Of a stretch of DNA of 64,000 nt, positions 1 through 7,775 are shown in pieces (positions within the stretch are counted from its first letter, which is position 1; every line of letters begins with the position of its first letter). The translations under genes and the position numbers were made by a program. The DNA lies in NCBI RefSeq assembly GCF_000472545.1, contig NZ_AWZV01000009.1:62001-126000 (forward strand). Reading direction: 5' to 3'. Origin of the DNA: Burkholderia sp. WSM2232 (lineage in GTDB: Bacteria; Pseudomonadota; Gammaproteobacteria; Burkholderiales; Burkholderiaceae). The notes beneath the pieces were generated by a model that was not told the DNA's origin, made no database searches, and saw nothing but the letters and a program-made list of their open reading frames with translations.

Positions 1-164
1 GCGACGTGCGCGCCTGGTTGCGCCTGCGCGGCGGCATCTGGGCCGACGTGCTTGCCGAAGGCCGCGCGCTGCGTATGGCCTGCAACCACGTGATGACCGA
101 TGCTGGCACGCGCATCACCGAAGGTTGCGAAGTCGCGTTCTTCCCGCCCGTTACGGGCGGCTAA
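1..164 (+). CDS. moaD: Molybdopterin synthase small subunit MoaD, 3' end only
   Basis: This is the C-terminal part of a gene that begins before the window; the readable frame starts at base 3 and ends at TAA 162-164. The last residues are FFPPVTGG, and a terminal Gly-Gly is the hallmark of MoaD, whose C-terminal thiocarboxylate donates sulfur to precursor Z (cPMP) during molybdenum cofactor synthesis. The next gene is moaE, its partner in molybdopterin synthase, 40 bp downstream on the same strand. The start and N-terminus cannot be judged. Confidence 0.88.
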   Translation, partial: DVRAWLRLRGGIWADVLAEGRALRMACNHVMTDAGTRITEGCEVAFFPPVTGG

Positions 165-204
165 CGTGCAAGGAACAGCGCAAAGAGCCGCCAAGGAGCC
201 GACT

Positions 205-681
205 ATGCCCGTTCGTGTACAGACTGAAGATTTCGATCTCACCGCCGAGGTCGCCGCGCTGCGGGCCCGCAATCCGAAGATCGGCGCGGTGGCGTGCTTC
301 GTCGGCACCGTACGTGATCTGAACGACGGCAGCACGGTAGAGGCCATGGAGCTGGAGCATTATCCGGGCATGACCGAGAAGTCGCTCGAGGCGATCATCG
401 TGAGTGCGCGCGAGCGCTGGCCGGGCATCGAAGTACTGATCGTGCACCGCGTGGGCAAGCTCTATCCGCTCGACCAGATCGTGCTCGTCGCGACGACGGC
501 CGCGCATCGCGGCGACGCATTCGCGTCATGCGAATTCGTGATGGATTACTTGAAGACCCAGGCACCGTTCTGGAAGAAGGAGAAAACCGCAGCGGGCGAG
601 CGCTGGGTCGACGCCCGCGTAACCGACGATGCGGCGCTCGCGCGCTGGGGCGTCGCGTCGGGCAACGGCGCGTCGGAATAA
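205..681 (+). CDS. moaE: Molybdopterin synthase catalytic subunit MoaE
   Basis: Predicted protein of 158 residues, a normal MoaE length. It contains the family signatures GAVACFVGTVRD near residue 27, a central MELEHYPGM segment, HRVGKLYPLDQIV, and a C-terminal APFWKKE stretch holding the conserved lysines. With MoaD it converts cyclic pyranopterin monophosphate to molybdopterin in the cytoplasm. The ATG at 205 is chosen because AAGGAG lies just upstream (192-197). Longer in-frame starts near 100 would run back into moaD. Confidence 0.95.
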   Translation: MPVRVQTEDFDLTAEVAALRARNPKIGAVACFVGTVRDLNDGSTVEAMELEHYPGMTEKSLEAIIVSARERWPGIEVLIVHRVGKLYPLDQIVLVATTAAHRGDAFASCEFVMDYLKTQAPFWKKEKTAAGERWVDARVTDDAALARWGVASGNGASE

Positions 682-728
682 GCGCTGGAGCGGCGGATCA
701 CGGCAGGCGTCTCACGCACCCCTCTACA

Positions 729-1271
729 TCACTCGTCCCGCGATTTGCCGATGATGCGCGTGGGGAACGGCTCGCCGGTGGCTCGCGCGGGCAGTTCCGC
801 GCCGTCGTCCGGCCGAGGCCGCTTCGGGGCCACGCGCTCGAGCAAGGCCTGCTGTTCCGCCGGAATCTTGTAGTCCCAGCCGAAGCGGCTCAATTGCAGG
901 CTCTGCGCAATACGCAGCGCCGGCTCCATGAAGCGGACGGCCGCAGCAGGCTCGTAACGCGACTCCACCGTATCGAGGAACAGGTACAGCCAGCGGCTGA
1001 AGTGCTGCGGCTCGACGCCCGCAAGCGGCTGGTGCGCCTGCTGCACATTGCCGCGGTACTGCTTCGCACCCAGGACCAGGCTCGCCCAGAAGGTGCACAT
1101 CTTCGGCAGATGGTCGTCCCAGCGGCCTGCCAACGTCGCGTCGAATACCGGGCCGAGCAACGGATCGGCGCGCACGCGGTCATAAAACGCGTACACCAGT
1201 TCGCGAATGTTCGCCTCTGTCGGCTCGGCAGCACGTTCGACGACCGGCGCTGAGGGAAAGGAAGGGTTCAT
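729..1271 (-). CDS. Group III truncated haemoglobin
   Basis: Predicted protein of 180 residues. The N-terminal half matches class III (P-type) truncated globins: an early YAFYDRVRADPLLGPVF segment, the CD/E region WDDHLPKMCTFWASLVLG, and a later H-PL-...-HFSRWL region expected to hold the proximal haem histidine. About 45 charged residues follow the globin fold and look like a disordered tail. Small globins of this type bind oxygen or NO. It is divergent from nsrR, so control by NO is likely. The exact physiological reaction is unknown. Confidence 0.85.
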   Translation of the reverse strand: MNPSFPSAPVVERAAEPTEANIRELVYAFYDRVRADPLLGPVFDATLAGRWDDHLPKMCTFWASLVLGAKQYRGNVQQAHQPLAGVEPQHFSRWLYLFLDTVESRYEPAAAVRFMEPALRIAQSLQLSRFGWDYKIPAEQQALLERVAPKRPRPDDGAELPARATGEPFPTRIIGKSRDE

Positions 1272-1447
1272 GCAGATTCCAGAGATGTGCGACGATTCGT
1301 CCCGACCTCGTCACGGTGCGCCCCAAAACGGCCAAAACTGCCACAATAGCGGCCCGCACGGCGGAAGTGAGCTCAAAATAGCGTACTTTTCGTGCAGATA
1401 GGCGCGGCGCGAAACGTTACCATTGGTGTCGAAAGCCCGGCTTCACC

Positions 1448-1483
1448 GATGCAGCATAAATAAACAAGCGCATGCGCTGCATC
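1448..1483. promoter_or_regulatory. Inverted repeat, possible NsrR operator
   Basis: A perfect 8-bp inverted repeat, GATGCAGC (1448-1455) and GCTGCATC (1476-1483), lies between the divergent globin and nsrR genes with a 20-bp A-rich spacer. The GATGCA...TGCATC arms resemble the half-sites of NsrR operators (AAGATGCA/TGCATCTT), and the right arm runs on into TT. The spacer is longer than in known NsrR sites, so two adjacent half-operators are also possible. Assignment rests on motif resemblance and position. Confidence 0.45.
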
Positions 1484-1570
1484 TTATGGCGAAGCCGTGG
1501 CCCCGGCAACCCTTGCATCGACGCGGTTATCCCACGGATCGCGGCTTGCGCTCATTGTGATACTGCAACC

Positions 1571-2080
1571 ATGAGACTGACCGACTACACCGACTATTCG
1601 CTGCGCGTCCTCTTGTACCTCGCTGTGCGCGGGCAGGGTTTGTCGACGATTCAGGATATTTCCGAGGCCTACGGCGTCTCCAAAAACCACCTGATGAAGG
1701 TGGTGCAGCAGCTCAGCGAACTCGGCTGGGTGGAGACGGTGCGCGGCCGCAACGGCGGCCTGCGCCTCGCCGAGCGCACCCGCGCGCTGACCGTCGGCGA
1801 GATCGTGCGCGCCACCGAAAGCGACTTCGCGCTGGTTGCCTGCCTGCCGGATCAGCACGGCGAACGCCGCGCATGCGTCATTACGCCTCAGTGCCGGTTG
1901 CGCAACGTACTGGAAGCGGCGCGCCACGCTTTTCTCGCAGAGCTTGACCGCCATACCATCGACGAGGTCGCCGGTCCGCAAGGGCCGCTGGCCGCGCTGC
2001 TCGGCATACGCACGGTGATTCCGGTCGTGCCCGCGTTGCCCGTCGAGCCGGCGAGCGACAACCCGATGCCCGTTGCCTGA
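1571..2080 (+). CDS. nsrR: NsrR-type Rrf2 family nitric-oxide-sensing repressor
   Basis: Predicted protein of 169 residues beginning MRLTDYTDYSLRVLLYLA, the standard opening of Rrf2 regulators. A winged helix-turn-helix spans about residues 25-65 (SEAYGVSKNHLMKVVQQL, then the wing RGRNGGLRLA). Three cysteines, C91, C102 and C108, sit where NsrR and IscR bind an Fe-S cluster. NsrR releases DNA when NO damages its cluster. The adjacent divergent globin gene fits NsrR better than IscR, and no isc genes are nearby. A proline-rich tail of about 30 residues follows the core. Confidence 0.85.
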   Translation: MRLTDYTDYSLRVLLYLAVRGQGLSTIQDISEAYGVSKNHLMKVVQQLSELGWVETVRGRNGGLRLAERTRALTVGEIVRATESDFALVACLPDQHGERRACVITPQCRLRNVLEAARHAFLAELDRHTIDEVAGPQGPLAALLGIRTVIPVVPALPVEPASDNPMPVA

Positions 2081-2156
2081 ACACGGCTTTGCTTGGGACG
2101 CCGCGCATTTTCTCGCGTCAGTTGTTCAAAAACTCCACCGGGACTGCAAAAAAGCG

Positions 2157-2184
2157 CTTGAATCCTGAATAAATCGCCTCATTT
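2157..2184 (+). promoter_or_regulatory. Sigma-32 heat-shock promoter of clpB
   Basis: CTTGAA (2157-2162), then a 14-base spacer, then CCTCATTT (2177-2184). This fits the heat-shock sigma consensus CTTGAA/CCCCATnT with correct spacing and lies 28 bases before the clpB ATG. A GGAGG ribosome binding site at 2202-2206 follows. Confidence 0.8.
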
Positions 2185-2212
2185 TGGTGGTAATCGAAAT
2201 TGGAGGTCTCGA

Positions 2213-4810
2213 ATGAGAATCGACAAACTCACCACTAAATTCCAGGAAGCGCTGGCGGACGCGCAGAGTCTCGCGGTCGGCCATGACAATCAGTATATCG
2301 AGCCGGTTCACGTCCTCGCGGCGCTCGTCGCGCAGCAGGACGGTTCGGCGCGTTCGCTGCTGTCGCGCGCCGGCGTGCACGTGCAGGCTTTGCAAACCGC
2401 GCTCGACGAGGCCATTACGCGTCTGCCGCAAGTTCAGGGCACCGACGGCAACGTGCAGATCGGCCGCGAACTGACCGGTCTGTTGAACCAGGCGGACAAG
2501 GAAGCGCAGAAGCTCAACGACACGTTCATCGCAAGCGAAATGTTCCTGCTTGCCATCGCCGACGATAAAGGCGAGGCGGGCCGGCTCGCGCGTCAGCATG
2601 GCTTGTCGCGCAAGTCGCTCGAAAGCGCGATTGCCGCGGTGCGCGGCGGCTCGCAGGTGCACAGCCAGGACGCCGAAAGCCAGCGTGAAGCGCTCAAGAA
2701 GTACACCGTCGATCTGACCGAGCGCGCGCGGGCAGGCAAGCTCGACCCGGTGATCGGACGCGACGACGAAATCCGCCGTTCCATTCAGATTCTGCAACGC
2801 CGCACCAAGAACAATCCGGTGCTGATCGGCGAACCGGGTGTCGGCAAGACCGCGATTGTCGAAGGGCTCGCGCAGCGCATCGTCAACGGCGAAGTGCCGG
2901 AGACGCTCAAGGGCAAACGGGTGTTGTCGCTCGACATGGCCGCGTTGCTGGCGGGCGCGAAGTATCGCGGCGAATTCGAAGAGCGTCTGAAGGCCGTGCT
3001 CAACGACATTGCGAAGGACGAAGGGCAGACCATCGTCTTCATCGACGAAATTCATACGATGGTCGGCGCAGGCAAGGCCGAAGGCGCAATGGACGCGGGC
3101 AACATGCTCAAGCCGGCGCTTTCGCGCGGCGAACTGCACTGCGTCGGCGCGACCACGCTCGACGAATATCGCAAGTACATTGAAAAGGACGCCGCGCTCG
3201 AGCGCCGCTTCCAGAAGGTGCTCGTCGACGAGCCGACGGTCGAGGCCACGATCGCTATTCTGCGCGGCTTGCAGGAGAAGTACGAACTGCATCACGGCGT
3301 GGACATCACCGACCCGGCTATCGTCGCGGCGGCTGAACTGTCGCATCGCTACATTACCGACCGGTTCCTGCCCGACAAGGCCATCGATCTTATCGACGAA
3401 GCAGCGTCGAAGATCAAGATGGAAATTGATTCGAAGCCCGAAGAAATGGACCGGCTCGATCGCCGCCTGATCCAGTTGAAGATCGAGCGCGAAGCGGTCA
3501 AGAAGGAGAAGGACGAAGCGTCGCAAAAGCGCCTGCAATTGATCGAAGAGGAAATCGAGCGGCTCGATCGCGAATATTCGGACCTGGAAGAAATCTGGAC
3601 CGCGGAAAAGGCGGCGGTGCAGGGCAGTGCGCAACTGAAGGAAGAGATCGACCGCACGCGAGCCGAGATCACGCGCTTGCAACGTGAAGGCAAGCTCGAG
3701 AAAGTCGCCGAGCTGCAGTACGGCAAGCTGCCGGGGCTGGAGGCGCAACTGAAGGAAGTCACGCAGGCCGAGGCGAAGGAGCAGAACAATCCGACGCGGC
3801 CGCGCCTGTTGCGCACCCAGGTTGGTGCGGAGGAAATCGCCGAGGTCGTCTCGCGTGCAACCGGCATTCCGGTCTCGCGCATGATGCAGGGCGAGCGCGA
3901 AAAGCTGTTGCAGATTGAAGAAAAGCTGCATGAGCGCGTGATCGGCCAGGACGAGGCGATCAGCGCGGTGGCCGACGCAATTCGTCGCTCGCGCGCAGGG
4001 CTGTCCGATCCCAACCGTCCGTACGGTTCGTTCCTGTTCCTCGGTCCGACCGGCGTGGGCAAGACGGAGCTGTGCAAGGCGCTGGCTGCGTTCCTGTTCG
4101 ATTCGGAGGACCACCTCATTCGCATCGACATGAGCGAGTTCATGGAAAAGCACAGTGTGGCGCGTCTGATAGGCGCACCGCCGGGATATGTCGGCTACGA
4201 AGAGGGCGGTTATCTGACGGAAGCGGTGCGTCGCAAGCCGTATAGCGTGATTCTGCTAGACGAAATCGAGAAGGCGCATCCGGACGTTTTCAACGTGCTG
4301 CTGCAGGTGCTGGACGACGGCCGCATGACCGACGGGCAAGGCCGCACCGTGGACTTCAAGAATACGGTGATCGTGATGACGTCGAACCTCGGTTCGCAAG
4401 TCATCCAGTCGATGGTCGGCGAGCCGCAGGAAGCGGTGAAGGACGCGGTGTGGACCGAGGTGAAGCTGCACTTCCGTCCGGAATTCCTGAACCGGATCGA
4501 CGATGTCGTGGTGTTCCATGCGCTCGACCGCTCGAACGTGCAGTCCATCGCGCGGATCCAGTTGCAGCGCCTACATGAGCGGCTGGCGAAGCTCGACATG
4601 CAGTTGGTGGTGTCGGACGAGGCGCTCGAGCATGTCGGCAAGGTTGGCTACGATCCGCTGTTCGGTGCGCGGCCGTTGAAGCGCGCCATCCAGCAGGAGA
4701 TCGAGAACCCGGTCGCCAAGCTGATACTCGCGGGCAAGTTCGGTCCGAAGGATGTGATTCCGGTCGAACTGGAAGACGGCAATCTCGTGTTCGAGCGTGT
4801 CGTGCACTAA
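2213..4810 (+). CDS. clpB: ATP-dependent disaggregase ClpB
   Basis: Predicted protein of 865 residues, the usual ClpB length. Order: N-terminal repeat domain (1-145), first AAA+ module with Walker A GEPGVGKT near 205, a long charged coiled-coil middle domain (about 400-525) that separates ClpB from ClpA, then a second AAA+ module with Walker A GPTGVGKT near 611. ClpB threads aggregated proteins and works with DnaK to refold them. There is no ClpP-binding IGF loop evident. Start ATG has GGAGG 6 bases upstream. A sigma-32 promoter precedes it and a strong terminator follows, so it appears monocistronic. Confidence 0.97.
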   Translation: MRIDKLTTKFQEALADAQSLAVGHDNQYIEPVHVLAALVAQQDGSARSLLSRAGVHVQALQTALDEAITRLPQVQGTDGNVQIGRELTGLLNQADKEAQKLNDTFIASEMFLLAIADDKGEAGRLARQHGLSRKSLESAIAAVRGGSQVHSQDAESQREALKKYTVDLTERARAGKLDPVIGRDDEIRRSIQILQRRTKNNPVLIGEPGVGKTAIVEGLAQRIVNGEVPETLKGKRVLSLDMAALLAGAKYRGEFEERLKAVLNDIAKDEGQTIVFIDEIHTMVGAGKAEGAMDAGNMLKPALSRGELHCVGATTLDEYRKYIEKDAALERRFQKVLVDEPTVEATIAILRGLQEKYELHHGVDITDPAIVAAAELSHRYITDRFLPDKAIDLIDEAASKIKMEIDSKPEEMDRLDRRLIQLKIEREAVKKEKDEASQKRLQLIEEEIERLDREYSDLEEIWTAEKAAVQGSAQLKEEIDRTRAEITRLQREGKLEKVAELQYGKLPGLEAQLKEVTQAEAKEQNNPTRPRLLRTQVGAEEIAEVVSRATGIPVSRMMQGEREKLLQIEEKLHERVIGQDEAISAVADAIRRSRAGLSDPNRPYGSFLFLGPTGVGKTELCKALAAFLFDSEDHLIRIDMSEFMEKHSVARLIGAPPGYVGYEEGGYLTEAVRRKPYSVILLDEIEKAHPDVFNVLLQVLDDGRMTDGQGRTVDFKNTVIVMTSNLGSQVIQSMVGEPQEAVKDAVWTEVKLHFRPEFLNRIDDVVVFHALDRSNVQSIARIQLQRLHERLAKLDMQLVVSDEALEHVGKVGYDPLFGARPLKRAIQQEIENPVAKLILAGKFGPKDVIPVELEDGNLVFERVVH

Positions 4811-4856
4811 ACTCGCGGGCCGTCCGACGCGGCATGCGGCAACCTGCGTAGATAGC

Positions 4857-4896
4857 AAAGCGGCAACGAAGTGATCTTCGTTGCCGCTTTTTTTTT
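4857..4896 (+). terminator. Intrinsic terminator of clpB
   Basis: A 15-bp perfect stem (4857-4871 with 4876-4890) closes a TGAT loop and runs into nine consecutive T bases (4888-4896). It is one of the strongest hairpins in the window. Confidence 0.92.
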
Positions 4897-5042
4897 CGGT
4901 GCGATTGCGCGCGTTGGCTTGTTTGCCGGTTGGCTTTCGGCTTACGTACGGGCTTGCTTGTTAAGGCGCCTGTTCGCCTGCTCGTTGGTCCGCGTGTTGA
5001 TGCGCTCAATGTCCGCGCGCCGCGCCCCTAGCTGATGATGCT

Positions 5043-5096
5043 GCTGGCGCTGGCGCTGGCGCTGGCGCTGGCGCTGGCGTTGCCGCTGGCGCTGCA
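5043..5096. repeat. GCTGGC hexanucleotide repeat
   Basis: Six perfect GCTGGC copies (5043-5078) followed by three imperfect ones, in the gap between clpB and the YidB-like gene. The unit is a multiple of three, but no convincing gene contains it. Possible site of copy-number variation. Confidence 0.85.
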
Positions 5097-5110
5097 ACCC
5101 GCACCGCTGA

Positions 5111-5539
5111 TTACGCCGTGCCCTTGCCGAACAGTGCCGACAAGCCGCCGAGCGCGCCAAGCACGGTCGTAGCGTTCAGTTTGCCTTCGGCCGGCACTTC
5201 GCCCTCCGGGGTCGCTGCATTGACCACGTGCGGCAGGATTTGCGACAGAAGGCCGGTCACCTGGTCCGGCTGTACGCCGGCTTTTGCGGCCAGGCTCGTG
5301 ACGGCTTCGGAGCCAAGCACGCTATGCAGCGCGTCGGCCGCAATCGGCTGATTCTCGCCGTTGCTGATCCACGACGATACGACGTCGCCGAGGCCCTTTT
5401 CCTGGAAGCGTTGGACCAGGCCGTTCAGGCCGCCTGGCTGGCTATTGACGAATTCGAGCGCGGCTGCAATCAACGCTTGCTGGCCACCGCCTTCCGGCGA
5501 TTTGCCGACCAGGGAACCGAGGGTGTCGAGTAGGCTCAT
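5111..5539 (-). CDS. YidB-like (DUF937) protein
   Basis: Predicted protein of 142 residues beginning MSLLDTLGSLVGK, with GLNGLVQRFQEKGLGDVVSSWI, GENQPI and a terminal LGALGGLSALFGKG. These are the features of the YidB/DUF937 family: small soluble glycine- and leucine-rich proteins of unknown function. The start at 5539 is preceded by AGAGAG. Upstream in-frame extension is Arg/Pro-rich and unlike the family, so it was rejected. No signal peptide or membrane span is evident. Confidence 0.8.
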   Translation of the reverse strand: MSLLDTLGSLVGKSPEGGGQQALIAAALEFVNSQPGGLNGLVQRFQEKGLGDVVSSWISNGENQPIAADALHSVLGSEAVTSLAAKAGVQPDQVTGLLSQILPHVVNAATPEGEVPAEGKLNATTVLGALGGLSALFGKGTA

Positions 5540-5749
5540 GACGGGTCTCTCTTGAATGCCGGCACGTCGCAGACGGCCGGCGGGTGAGGCGCCGCGCGGC
5601 TGCGCGGCGTCGAGGGAAGGAAGGCGCACTGCGAAGGCTGTCACAGTGCCTGTCATGCGCAGCACGCACAGACGACACGAAAACCCCGCTCGGCACGCCG
5701 CCTTGCTGGTTGAGTCAGTCTCTGACGCCTTCCGCGCCAGACAAGTTCT

Positions 5750-6403
5750 CTATGCGCCGCCGGAAGCCGCGGTCGCGGACGCCGCTTTGCTCTTCCTCGC
5801 TTTTTTCTTCGATGCCTTCGCGCCGGATGCGTCGCCAGGCGCGCTCGCCGCAGTTCCGGTTGCCGCGGCGGTGGCAGTGGTAGCGGTGGTAGCAGTCGGC
5901 GTAGACACAGACGCAGCCGCAGCCTCCTTATTCTTCTTCGACGAACGCGACGACTTCGACGCTTTCGCGCCGGAAGCGTCCGCAGGCGCAGCCGGCGTTG
6001 CGGTAGTGGCGGCGCTGGTCGTCGCGGTCGCAGGCGCTGCGGTCGCCGCGCCGTTGGCCGCGGGCGCGGCCTTCGTCGCCGGAGACTTCGCGCTCGCGGA
6101 CGTCGTGGCGGACTTGCTACCCGCCGGCGGCGCCGACGAACCATTGATGGTCAGGCCCGCCGCTTCCAGATTCACCACCGACTTGCTGCCGATGCCCTTG
6201 ACGCGCGCGGCGAGGTCGTCTGCGCTCCTGAACGGGCCGTTCTTCGTGCGTTCTTCAATGATCGCCTTCGCGTGCGCGGGGCCGATGCCCTTGATCGATT
6301 CAAGCGCCGCCTGATCGGCCGAATTCACCTCGACCGCCGCCGTGAGGCCGGCCGACAGCGACAGCGCGAGAGCAACGCAAAGCATCACAAGCTTTTTCAG
6401 CAT
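5750..6403 (-). CDS. Exported ComEA-like helix-hairpin-helix protein with histone-like tail
   Basis: Predicted protein of 217 residues. Residues 1-24 form a signal peptide (MLKKLVMLCVALALSLSAG). Residues about 25-85 carry the ComEA/HhH fold (VNSADQAALESIKGIGPAHA, then ADDLAARVKGIG), which binds DNA non-specifically in natural-transformation proteins. The last 125 residues are Ala/Thr/Ser-rich with Lys clusters and two copies of ASGAKASK, resembling histone H1-like tails. ATG at 6403 has GGAG 8 bases upstream, which is better than the GTG nine bases earlier. A periplasmic DNA-binding role is inferred, not shown. Confidence 0.75.
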   Translation of the reverse strand: MLKKLVMLCVALALSLSAGLTAAVEVNSADQAALESIKGIGPAHAKAIIEERTKNGPFRSADDLAARVKGIGSKSVVNLEAAGLTINGSSAPPAGSKSATTSASAKSPATKAAPAANGAATAAPATATTSAATTATPAAPADASGAKASKSSRSSKKNKEAAAASVSTPTATTATTATAAATGTAASAPGDASGAKASKKKARKSKAASATAASGGA

Positions 6404-6649
6404 GGCAAGCACTCCATTGAGGGCAAAAAGTAGCCGGGAACGGACGACGCATTCTGTCAGCAGGCGCTGCGCTTAAGCATAGGTCAAATGCGCGCCCTTA
6501 TTCGCGAACGCCGACGATTTATACCGGCCGATTGATGGCAAGTAAATCACCTTGGACAATCTTTAAACCTTTTGCCTCTGCATCGGGCAGATGTGAGTCC
6601 AGACTGCGAAACGCATGAGTGGCTCATCGACAATGACAGCGCGGCGCAC

Positions 6650-6680
6650 TTGACTTAGAGTGCACTCGAAGTCCTAACCT
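6650..6680 (+). promoter_or_regulatory. MerR-type promoter with 19-bp spacer and dyad operator
   Basis: A -35 box TTGACT (6650-6655) and a -10-like TAACCT (6675-6680) are separated by 19 bp, the long spacer typical of MerR-activated promoters. A near-perfect 20-bp dyad (ACTTAGAGTG / CACTCGAAGT, one mismatch) fills 6653-6672. The CTTAGAGT core is that of AdhR/NmlR-group operators. The ATG of the merR gene lies 10 bases beyond. Confidence 0.8.
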
Positions 6681-6690
6681 GAGTCCTGTC

Positions 6691-7191
6691 ATGTCGAAAA
6701 TGTCGAACGCACTCACCATCGGGCAGGTCGCCGGAATCATCGGCGTCTCCACGCACACGCTGCGCTACTACGAGCAGGCCGGGCTGATTCGCGAGGTCGG
6801 CCGCACGCAGGCGGGGCATCGTCTGTATTCGCCGGCCGATCTCGACTGGCTGCGCTTCGTGATGCGCCTGAAGGCGACCGGCATGCCGATCGCCGGCATG
6901 CAGGCCTTTGCGGCGCTGCGGGCCGAAGGTCAGCAGACGGTGGGCGCGCGTCGCGACATGCTCGCCGCGCATCGCGATGCGGTTCTCGCGCAGATCGCCG
7001 AATTGCAGACGAACCTCGGCGCGATCATCGACAAGATCGCATATTACGAAGGCGAAGCGGCCCGCAAGCTGCCCGCGGCCGGCAGCCGGACACGACGGAT
7101 CGACGACACCTCATCGTTCTCACACTCGGAAAAGGACTCACCATGGACCACGCACAAACCGACCGCTACACGCAAGGCTGGAACAAACTGA
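6691..7191 (+). CDS. MerR family regulator, AdhR/NmlR-like
   Basis: Predicted protein of 166 residues. The winged helix (LTIGQVAGIIGVSTHTLRYY, then a GHRLYSPADLDWLRFVMRLK wing) is followed by a long dimerisation helix (about 85-125). No metal-binding cysteines are visible, which fits the aldehyde/electrophile-sensing AdhR/NmlR branch. The operator upstream indicates autoregulation. The last 16 codons overlap the next gene, and residues after about 127 (GSRTRRIDD...) look unstructured, so the overlap may reflect a recently extended reading frame. Confidence 0.85.
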   Translation: MSKMSNALTIGQVAGIIGVSTHTLRYYEQAGLIREVGRTQAGHRLYSPADLDWLRFVMRLKATGMPIAGMQAFAALRAEGQQTVGARRDMLAAHRDAVLAQIAELQTNLGAIIDKIAYYEGEAARKLPAAGSRTRRIDDTSSFSHSEKDSPWTTHKPTATRKAGTN

Positions 7192-7571
7192 GAGAAATAG
7201 ACGGCGCAGCCGGCGAGCAGGTGATTGCGGCGCTGGCACCGATCGCGCCGGATTTCGGGCGTCTTCTGATCGAGTTCGGTTTCGGCGATATTTACAGCCG
7301 TCCGCAACTCGATCTGCGGGCGCGCGAAATTGCGACGATCGCTTCGCTCGCCACGCTCGGCTGCGCGCAGCCGCAGTTGAAGGTGCATATCGAGGCGGCG
7401 CTGAACGTCGGCTGCACGCGTGAGGAAATCGTCGAGGTGTTCATGCAGATGGCGCTCTACGCAGGCTTTCCGGCGGCGTTGAACGCGCTGTTCGCGGCCC
7501 GCGAAATTTTCGAGCGCCACGATCAGGCATCGCAAGAAGCGGGGGAGGGAAAGGCCACTGCCATGGCGTAG
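7143..7571 (+). CDS. Carboxymuconolactone decarboxylase-family protein
   Basis: Predicted protein of 142 residues with the CMD/AhpD core: RAREIATIASLATLGCAQPQ, LKVHIEAALNVGCTREEI and the C-terminal helix MQMALYAGFPAALNAL. Members include 4-carboxymuconolactone decarboxylase and AhpD-like peroxidase partners. There is no CxxC pair as in AhpD, and no protocatechuate genes are nearby, so catabolic decarboxylation is unlikely. It lies under a MerR regulator of the AdhR/NmlR type, suggesting a role in aldehyde or electrophile stress. It starts inside the merR gene, with a purine-rich GGAAAAGGA upstream. Confidence 0.85.
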   Translation: MDHAQTDRYTQGWNKLREIDGAAGEQVIAALAPIAPDFGRLLIEFGFGDIYSRPQLDLRAREIATIASLATLGCAQPQLKVHIEAALNVGCTREEIVEVFMQMALYAGFPAALNALFAAREIFERHDQASQEAGEGKATAMA

Positions 7572-7702
7572 GCAATGGCATAGGCGGTGGCCCAGCCAAT
7601 GGCGTAAGAAGTGGCACAGGCAATGGCACAGGCAGTGGCGTAGGCAATGGCATAGGCGGCGGTCAAGCCAATGGCGTAGGAAGTGGCGCAGGCAATGGCC
7701 CA
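7571..7702. repeat. 12-bp minisatellite arranged in a 72-bp higher-order repeat
   Basis: Eleven units of 12 bp (GGCAATGGCATA and variants) begin at the last base of the CMD-family gene's stop codon. Six units form a 72-bp block (7571-7642), and the next block repeats the same order of variants. All three plus-strand-related readings are low complexity; one reads as a Gly/Asn-rich peptide but has no start. Confidence 0.88.
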
Positions 7703-7775
7703 GCCGGCCTCAGCGCGCGGCTTCGCGCACGCCCCGCGCATGCACGCCGCCGCCGCCGCGCGTGGGCCTGCCGCG

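Noticed and set aside
100..204. N-terminal extension of MoaE
   Set aside because: It overlaps moaD, and a good AAGGAG precedes the ATG at 205.
2126..4153. Long open frame antisense to clpB
   Set aside because: It mirrors clpB codons, is Arg/Leu/His-rich with no domain, and lacks a ribosome binding site. Long antisense frames are common opposite GC-rich genes.
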